The notes under the pieces: model-generated
The model's database searches: none
Told to the model about the DNA's origin: nothing
The model's input: only the letters and a program-made list of their open reading frames with translations
In this document: positions 59,904 to 64,000 of the stretch, piece after piece
Layout of the letters: every line of letters starts with the position of its first letter
How positions within the stretch are numbered: the first letter of the stretch is position 1
Made by a program: the position numbers and the translations under genes
DNA from: Amycolatopsis balhimycina FH 1894
Lineage (GTDB): Bacteria > Actinomycetota > Actinomycetes > Mycobacteriales > Pseudonocardiaceae
Direction: 5' to 3'
Assembly (NCBI RefSeq): GCF_000384295.1
Contig: NZ_KB913037.1
Location: 2,617,948-2,681,947 of the forward strand
DNA length: 64,000 nucleotides

Positions 59904-60272
59904 TCAGGCCGGGCCCGCGAGGCCGACGAGGTTGCCCTCCGGGTCGGTGAAGTGAGCGACCACCAGGTCCCGCCCCGGTGCGCGGTCCGGGCCCATCCGG
60001 CGGGTGCCGCCGAGGCGTTCGGCCTCCGCCAGCGCCGCCGCGACGTCCGGGACGCCCACGTAGAACACCACGTGACTCTCGTAGCCCGCGCCACCGCCGA
60101 CGCCGCCCGGGATGCCGTCCGTCTCCACGAACCCGTAGCCACCCGGCTCCGACACCTGGTCCGACACCGGGCCGGACGTGTCGAACTGCCAGCCGAACAG
60201 TTCGCCGTAGTACCCGCGCAGCCGCGCCGGGTCGGTGCCGATGATTTCGAAGTGCACGACCGGTTGGCCCAT
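59904..60272 (-). CDS. VOC-superfamily protein
   Basis: The 122-aa protein shows VVHFEIIGTDPARLRGYYGE, FGWQFDTSG, HVVFYVGVPDVAAALAEAE and HFTDPEGNLVGLAGPA, a glyoxalase/bleomycin-resistance type fold like the PhnB-like subgroup. The start at 60272 is set by MGQPVVHFEI after GGAAGGAAC. It is divergent from the HxlR regulator, with a palindrome between them, and likely under its control. Confidence 0.85.
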   Translation of the reverse strand: MGQPVVHFEIIGTDPARLRGYYGELFGWQFDTSGPVSDQVSEPGGYGFVETDGIPGGVGGGAGYESHVVFYVGVPDVAAALAEAERLGGTRRMGPDRAPGRDLVVAHFTDPEGNLVGLAGPA

Positions 60273-60323
60273 GACTGTTCCTTCCCGTCGACGTCCGGAC
60301 GCGGTCCAGCGTACCCACAGGAA

Positions 60324-60338
60324 GTTGTTAAAAACAAC
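60324..60338. promoter_or_regulatory. AT-rich palindrome in the HxlR/VOC gap
   Basis: GTTGTT-AAA-AACAAC lies between the divergent VOC (60272) and HxlR (60361) genes, in the only AT-rich patch there. It is a likely HxlR operator. Confidence 0.6.
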
Positions 60339-60360
60339 CACATAGTTGTACATTCGCATC

Positions 60361-60990
60361 ATGCCGACGAGCCGCAGTTACGGGGACGCCTGCACGATCG
60401 CCCGCGCGCTGGACGTCGTGGGGGAACGCTGGGCCCTGCTCGTGGTGCGCGAGCTGCTGCTCGGGCCGCAGCGGTTCTCCGACGTCCGCCGCGCGCTGCC
60501 GGGCGCCAGCTCGAACCTGGTCACCGACCGGCTCCGCGAGCTCGAGGGCCGTGGCGTCGTCGCGCGCCGGCCGCTGCCACCCCCGGCCGCGTCGACGGTC
60601 TACGAGCTCACCGAATGGGGCCGCGAGCTGGAGCCGGTCGTGCTGACGCTGGGTGACTGGGGCGCGCGCATCCCGCGCCCACAGCCCGCTTCGCTCGGCG
60701 TCACCTCCGTGCTGCTGTACCTCCGCGGGTCAGCTCGCCCGCACGGCACCGCCTGCTACCGCGTCGAACTCGACTCTCGCGTGTGGACGGTCCGCACCGA
60801 GCCTGGCCGCCTCACGGTCGAGCCGGGCGAGCCCGACGGCCCGGACGCCACGATCCGGACCGATCCGCCGACGCTGAACGCGCTGTTGGAACAGCCGTCC
60901 CACCTCGACGAAGCCATCGACGGCGGCCGGCTGACGATCGAGGGCGACCGGGACGCCGTCCGCCGGCTGCTGCGCGAACACGAAAGCTGA
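60361..60990 (+). CDS. HxlR-type regulator with SCP2-like C-terminal domain
   Basis: The 209-aa protein has an HxlR winged helix (ARALDVVGERWALLVVRELL, GPQRFSDVRRALPGASSNLV, VTDRLRELEGRGVV). A C-terminal sterol-carrier-like domain (DATIRTDPPTLNALLEQPSH, AIDGGRLTIEGDRDAVRRLL) may bind a small ligand. The ATG at 60361 is used; the upstream TTG would place it in the palindrome region. Confidence 0.87.
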   Translation: MPTSRSYGDACTIARALDVVGERWALLVVRELLLGPQRFSDVRRALPGASSNLVTDRLRELEGRGVVARRPLPPPAASTVYELTEWGRELEPVVLTLGDWGARIPRPQPASLGVTSVLLYLRGSARPHGTACYRVELDSRVWTVRTEPGRLTVEPGEPDGPDATIRTDPPTLNALLEQPSHLDEAIDGGRLTIEGDRDAVRRLLREHES

Positions 60991-61005
60991 GCCAGGAGAA
61001 CGGAT

Positions 61006-62114
61006 TCAGGGCGCCGCGGGAACCGGGGCCGGAGTGCGGCCGAAGCGCAGCACTCCGTCGTCCACCCGGCCGAACCGCATGTCCGCCAAGTCCAGCAGGT
61101 AGTTCTGCCGGATCGTCCAGGGCCGCCGCCCGCCCTGCTTCGGCAGGCCCGCGGCGGCTCTCTTGATGTACCCCGACGCCAGGTCCACGATCGGGCGCGG
61201 CGTGCCCGCCGTCGACGCCGAAGCGGCGTCCGGGGTGCACGACGAAAAACCGCGGCGGTCCAGGTACTCCACCAGCCGGCACACATGCTGAGACGTCAGG
61301 TCCGCGCGCAGCGTCCACGAGCTGTTCGTGTAGCCGACGCACCAGGCGAGGTTCGGCACGCCGGGCGCATCAGCTGGAAGTACAGCGTCCCCGTCACCAC
61401 GTTCTTGCCGCGGACCAGCCGGTGGGCGAGCTTCTCCGGCAGCAGCGCGCGGATCCGGTCGGCCAGCGCGTCGTGCCCGAGCCGCGCCACGACGTAGGAC
61501 GGTGACCGCTGCAGCATCGTCACGTGCGAAGCGCGCGAAGCGAGCGCCGGGACCAGCGTCACCGCCGTCGCGCCGCTGCCGATCACGACCACGCGCCGCC
61601 CCGTGTAATCCAGCGAAGCGGGCCAGTGCTGCGGGTGCACGACCTCGCCCCGGAACTCGGGCTGCCCCGGGAAGTCGACGACGTGCCCGGACTCGTACGA
61701 GTAGTAACCACTGCACAGGTACAGGAACCGGCAGGTGAACGTCGCCCCGTGCGCCGTCGAGACCGTCCACAGCGCCGAGGACGACGACCACGACGCGCGC
61801 ACGACCCGGTGCCCGAAGCGGATGTGTCCGGTCACCCCGAAAGCCTCGGCCGTCGAGCGGATGTAGGCCAGGATCGACGGCCCGTCGGCGATCGCCTTCG
61901 CGTCCTTCCACGGCCGGAACGGGTAACCGAGGGTGAACATGTCCGAATCGGACCGGATGCCCGGGTACCGGAAGAGGTCCCAAGTCCCGCCGATCGTGTC
62001 ACGAGCCTCCACCACGGCGTAGGTCTTGCCCGGCAACCGCTCCCGCAGCCGGCAGGCCGCGCCGATGCCCGACAGGCCGGCGCCCACGATCAGGACGTCC
62101 ACGTGTTCGGTCAT
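61006..62114 (-). pseudogene. Baeyer-Villiger-type flavin monooxygenase with internal deletion and frameshift
   Basis: From ATG 62114 (complement) the protein has the FAD motif GAGLSGIGAACRL, the GGTWDLFRYPGIRSDSDMFT fingerprint of flavin monooxygenases and the NADPH motif VIGSGATAVTLVP. It then breaks at TLYFQLMRP (about 61370) and resumes in another frame as VPNLAWCVGYTNSSWTLRAD to a normal C-terminus. Compared with usual BVMOs of about 490 aa, about 110-120 residues between these points are missing. The enzyme is inactive as read. Confidence 0.85.
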
Positions 62115-62185
62115 GCACCGGAGCCTAACCGAGGTGGGGACCCCGCCGGACCGGGTCGGGGCACCGGCCCGGCGGGGGGCCTGCT

Positions 62186-64000
62186 TTACAACGGGACCAC
62201 CTGCGTCGCGCCGAACGTGCCCTTCAGCGGCACCTTCACGGACTTGCCGCGGACGGTCACCGTCACGCTGTCCTGCAGCTGGGTCGGGTCCGACACCGCC
62301 AGCTGACGCCGGCTGCCGCACCGCCCGATCGCCACCGACACCGGCCCGGACACCGCGAGGTCGCCGACCGAGCCCGCCGCGAAGAAGTTCGCCAGGACCG
62401 TGCCGTCGGCCACCCGGACCGCCTGGACCACCGGGGTGTTCGCCAGCACGCGCCACGCCCACGACGCTGTGAGCGTGTCGATCACCGAAGCGCCCGGCAG
62501 CACCGCGTACGCGTACTTCGCGTCCGTGGGCTTGACACCGTGTTCCAGGATCAGCTTCTGGTACCGGCGCGTGTTCGGCGTCGTGGTGCCCTTGGTGTTG
62601 GCGCCGGTGTCGATGTCGCGCCACGCACCCGTCCGGTCCTCGCGCAGCGCGGTCACCGCGTCGCCGTCCAGGACCAGGTAACCGCCGACGTTCTCCAGGT
62701 GCAGCCAGTGCGGCTTGCGCAGCGCGGCGGCTTTCCCGAGGTCGGCAGGCACGCGCTGGCCGTCCGCGAGCAGCGTGCCCCGGCCGCCTTCGCCGAGGTT
62801 GCGGTTTTCGATCGTCGTGCGCACGGCGTACCCGGACGTGCCGGTGATCCCGGCGCCGAGGCACACGATCCCGGACGGCGTGAAGAACCACGACTTCTTC
62901 GCGGCCAACGACCCGTCCCAAGACTTGAAGTCGAACGCGTAGGCGCCGTGCCGCGCGTCCCAGCCGACCCCGCCGGTGTGCGCGTTCGGGCCCACCGGGA
63001 CCCCGCCGAACTTCGGGTCGGCCGGGCCGTCGTTCTCGGTCGTTCCCGGCAGCAGCAGCGGGTCCACCGTCGGCCAGTAGGCGTCGGTGTAGTGCCCCTT
63101 GGCGTTCGGCAGGAACGTGTAGAGCACGCCGTCGCCGACGTGGTAGCCCTTCATGTTCTGGCCGTTGATGGCTTCGTAGCGCGAAATCCGCGTCGAGCTG
63201 ACGCCCAGGGACGCCGACCAGTCCTCGGTGACGTGCACCATCCGGTCCTGCTGGCCGAAGATCCGGTGCGTGGCCTCGGCCCGCGCCGGACGCGTTCCCG
63301 AAGCCAGCATCTCCTGCGCGAACTCGATGCCCGGAGTGGCCACCAGGTCCGGCCCGGGCGCGAACCGCTCGGGGTCCGGGATCTTCAGGAAAGGCGCGTA
63401 CGTGCCTTCCTTGATCCACTTCGCGGCGAGGGAGTTCAGGTCCGACTTCGTCTTGCCGGACGCCGTCCTCGCCAGCACCAGCGTCGCGACGGTGAGCTGG
63501 TGGCCGATGTCGTGGCCGGTCTCCCCCTGCCGCGACAGCATCCGCCCGCGCACCGGCTCCATCAGCGCACCCGCGTAGACGAATGGCGCGTAGCTGTCGG
63601 CGACCAGCGCGTAGATCTTGTCCTTCAACGGCTGCGGGAGCGCGTACTCGGTGCCCCGGGTGACGTGGATGGCCCCGGCGAGCGCGGTCAGCAGCACGAT
63701 GCCGTAGTGCCCGGGGTACGGGATGGTGTCGTGCTGGATAAACGAGCCGTCGACGTGGAAGCCGTCCCCCGCCGCGCGATCCAGCTTCGCGACGACGCTC
63801 GCCGCGCCGCCGCCCGCGACGTCCGTCAGCGCGTCGATGCCGGTCCTGATCCACGCCGTGTCGCCGAGCAGCGCGCCGGACACGATCGAGATGAGCGCCT
63901 TGTCCGCGCGGTTGGCGCCGGTTTCGACCACCGCCGCGTTGTTCGCGCGCCGGTTCGGGTCGCCGACGAACCGCTTGACCGGCGCCAGGTACCGCGCCAG
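62186..64000 (-). CDS. polysaccharide lyase family 8 (5' part beyond the right edge)
   Basis: The reading frame continues past base 64000 and ends at 62186. It shows VETGANRADK (catalytic Asn region), FIQHDTIPYPGHYGIVLLTA (catalytic His and Tyr), EPVRGRMLSRQ, MVHVTEDWSASLGVS and NGQNMKGYHVGDGVLYTFLP, and a C-terminal beta-sandwich ending GTFGATQVVPL. PL8 enzymes cleave hyaluronate, chondroitin or xanthan by beta-elimination outside the cell. Specificity and signal peptide lie outside what is seen. Confidence 0.92.
   Translation of the reverse strand: MARYLAPVKRFVGDPNRRANNAAVVETGANRADKALISIVSGALLGDTAWIRTGIDALTDVAGGGAASVVAKLDRAAGDGFHVDGSFIQHDTIPYPGHYGIVLLTALAGAIHVTRGTEYALPQPLKDKIYALVADSYAPFVYAGALMEPVRGRMLSRQGETGHDIGHQLTVATLVLARTASGKTKSDLNSLAAKWIKEGTYAPFLKIPDPERFAPGPDLVATPGIEFAQEMLASGTRPARAEATHRIFGQQDRMVHVTEDWSASLGVSSTRISRYEAINGQNMKGYHVGDGVLYTFLPNAKGHYTDAYWPTVDPLLLPGTTENDGPADPKFGGVPVGPNAHTGGVGWDARHGAYAFDFKSWDGSLAAKKSWFFTPSGIVCLGAGITGTSGYAVRTTIENRNLGEGGRGTLLADGQRVPADLGKAAALRKPHWLHLENVGGYLVLDGDAVTALREDRTGAWRDIDTGANTKGTTTPNTRRYQKLILEHGVKPTDAKYAYAVLPGASVIDTLTASWAWRVLANTPVVQAVRVADGTVLANFFAAGSVGDLAVSGPVSVAIGRCGSRRQLAVSDPTQLQDSVTVTVRGKSVKVPLKGTFGATQVVPL

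Overview
The window is high-GC actinobacterial chromosome. The gene content points to the Pseudonocardiaceae, most like Amycolatopsis: an XRE/DUF5753 plus DUF397 pair, an orphan DUF742 protein, an F420-type nitroreductase, DrrAB-type transporters, many secreted polymer hydrolases, and long perfect intergenic hairpins. The genus is an inference, since no 16S gene or other marker is present.

Layout. 1-7.9 kb: end of an anti-sigma-like ATPase, a large secreted GH15 glucodextranase/glucoamylase, DinB, a divergent SDR/TetR pair, an alpha/beta hydrolase, DUF742 and a RibD/DHFR-fold reductase. 7.90-14.02 kb: a genomic island bounded by an exact 32-bp direct repeat. The right copy is the 3' end of an intact succinate-semialdehyde-type dehydrogenase gene, so that gene end is the probable attachment site. 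The island carries an AT-rich 752-aa gene that looks like a nuclease fusion (Mrr-like fold plus PIN-like fold), then an XRE regulator/flavoprotein pair and small ORFs typical of actinomycete integrative elements. No integrase, excisionase or replication gene is visible. 14-26 kb: the dehydrogenase, cell-wall genes (L,D-transpeptidase, lysozyme-like secreted protein), a scarred segment with two gene remnants, STAS, MsrA, a secreted M4 protease, OsmC, a DrrAB pair, and an F420-type reductase with a DUF6069 protein. 26-36.6 kb: a frameshifted SDR, a Ser/Thr kinase, a UGT-like glycosyltransferase, a sirtuin remnant, a phosphoesterase, an MFS/TolB-like pair and a secreted GH6 cellulase. 36.6-39.1 kb: a TetR-controlled oxidoreductase operon with two near-identical 21-bp palindromic operators.

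39.1-45.8 kb reads as a polyhydroxybutyrate utilisation locus: a secreted PHB depolymerase, a secreted oligomer hydrolase/tannase-like esterase, an MHS-family transporter, 3-hydroxybutyrate dehydrogenase and a GAF/PucR regulator. 45.9-52.3 kb holds regulators (XRE/DUF397, WYL, PadR) with their neighbours and an unusual SRPBCC-acyl-CoA-synthetase fusion. 52.4-59.6 kb is a tight five-gene operon: SWIM zinc finger, DUF5691, MoxR AAA+, DUF5682 and VWA. All four junctions overlap by 4 bp (GTGA or ATGA). It resembles the uncharacterised E. coli yehLMPQ cluster. 59.6-64 kb: a zinc-free-type ribosomal protein L36, a divergent VOC/HxlR pair, a Baeyer-Villiger-type monooxygenase pseudogene and a PL8 polysaccharide lyase running off the right edge.

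Two candidates stand out for an undescribed system: the REase/PIN-like protein of the island, and the SWIM-DUF5691-MoxR-DUF5682-VWA operon. At least five genes are decayed by internal deletion or frameshift (18.1-18.6, 18.6-19.0, 26.3-27.2, 31.0-31.4 and 61.0-62.1 kb). No tRNA, rRNA or CRISPR array was recognised.
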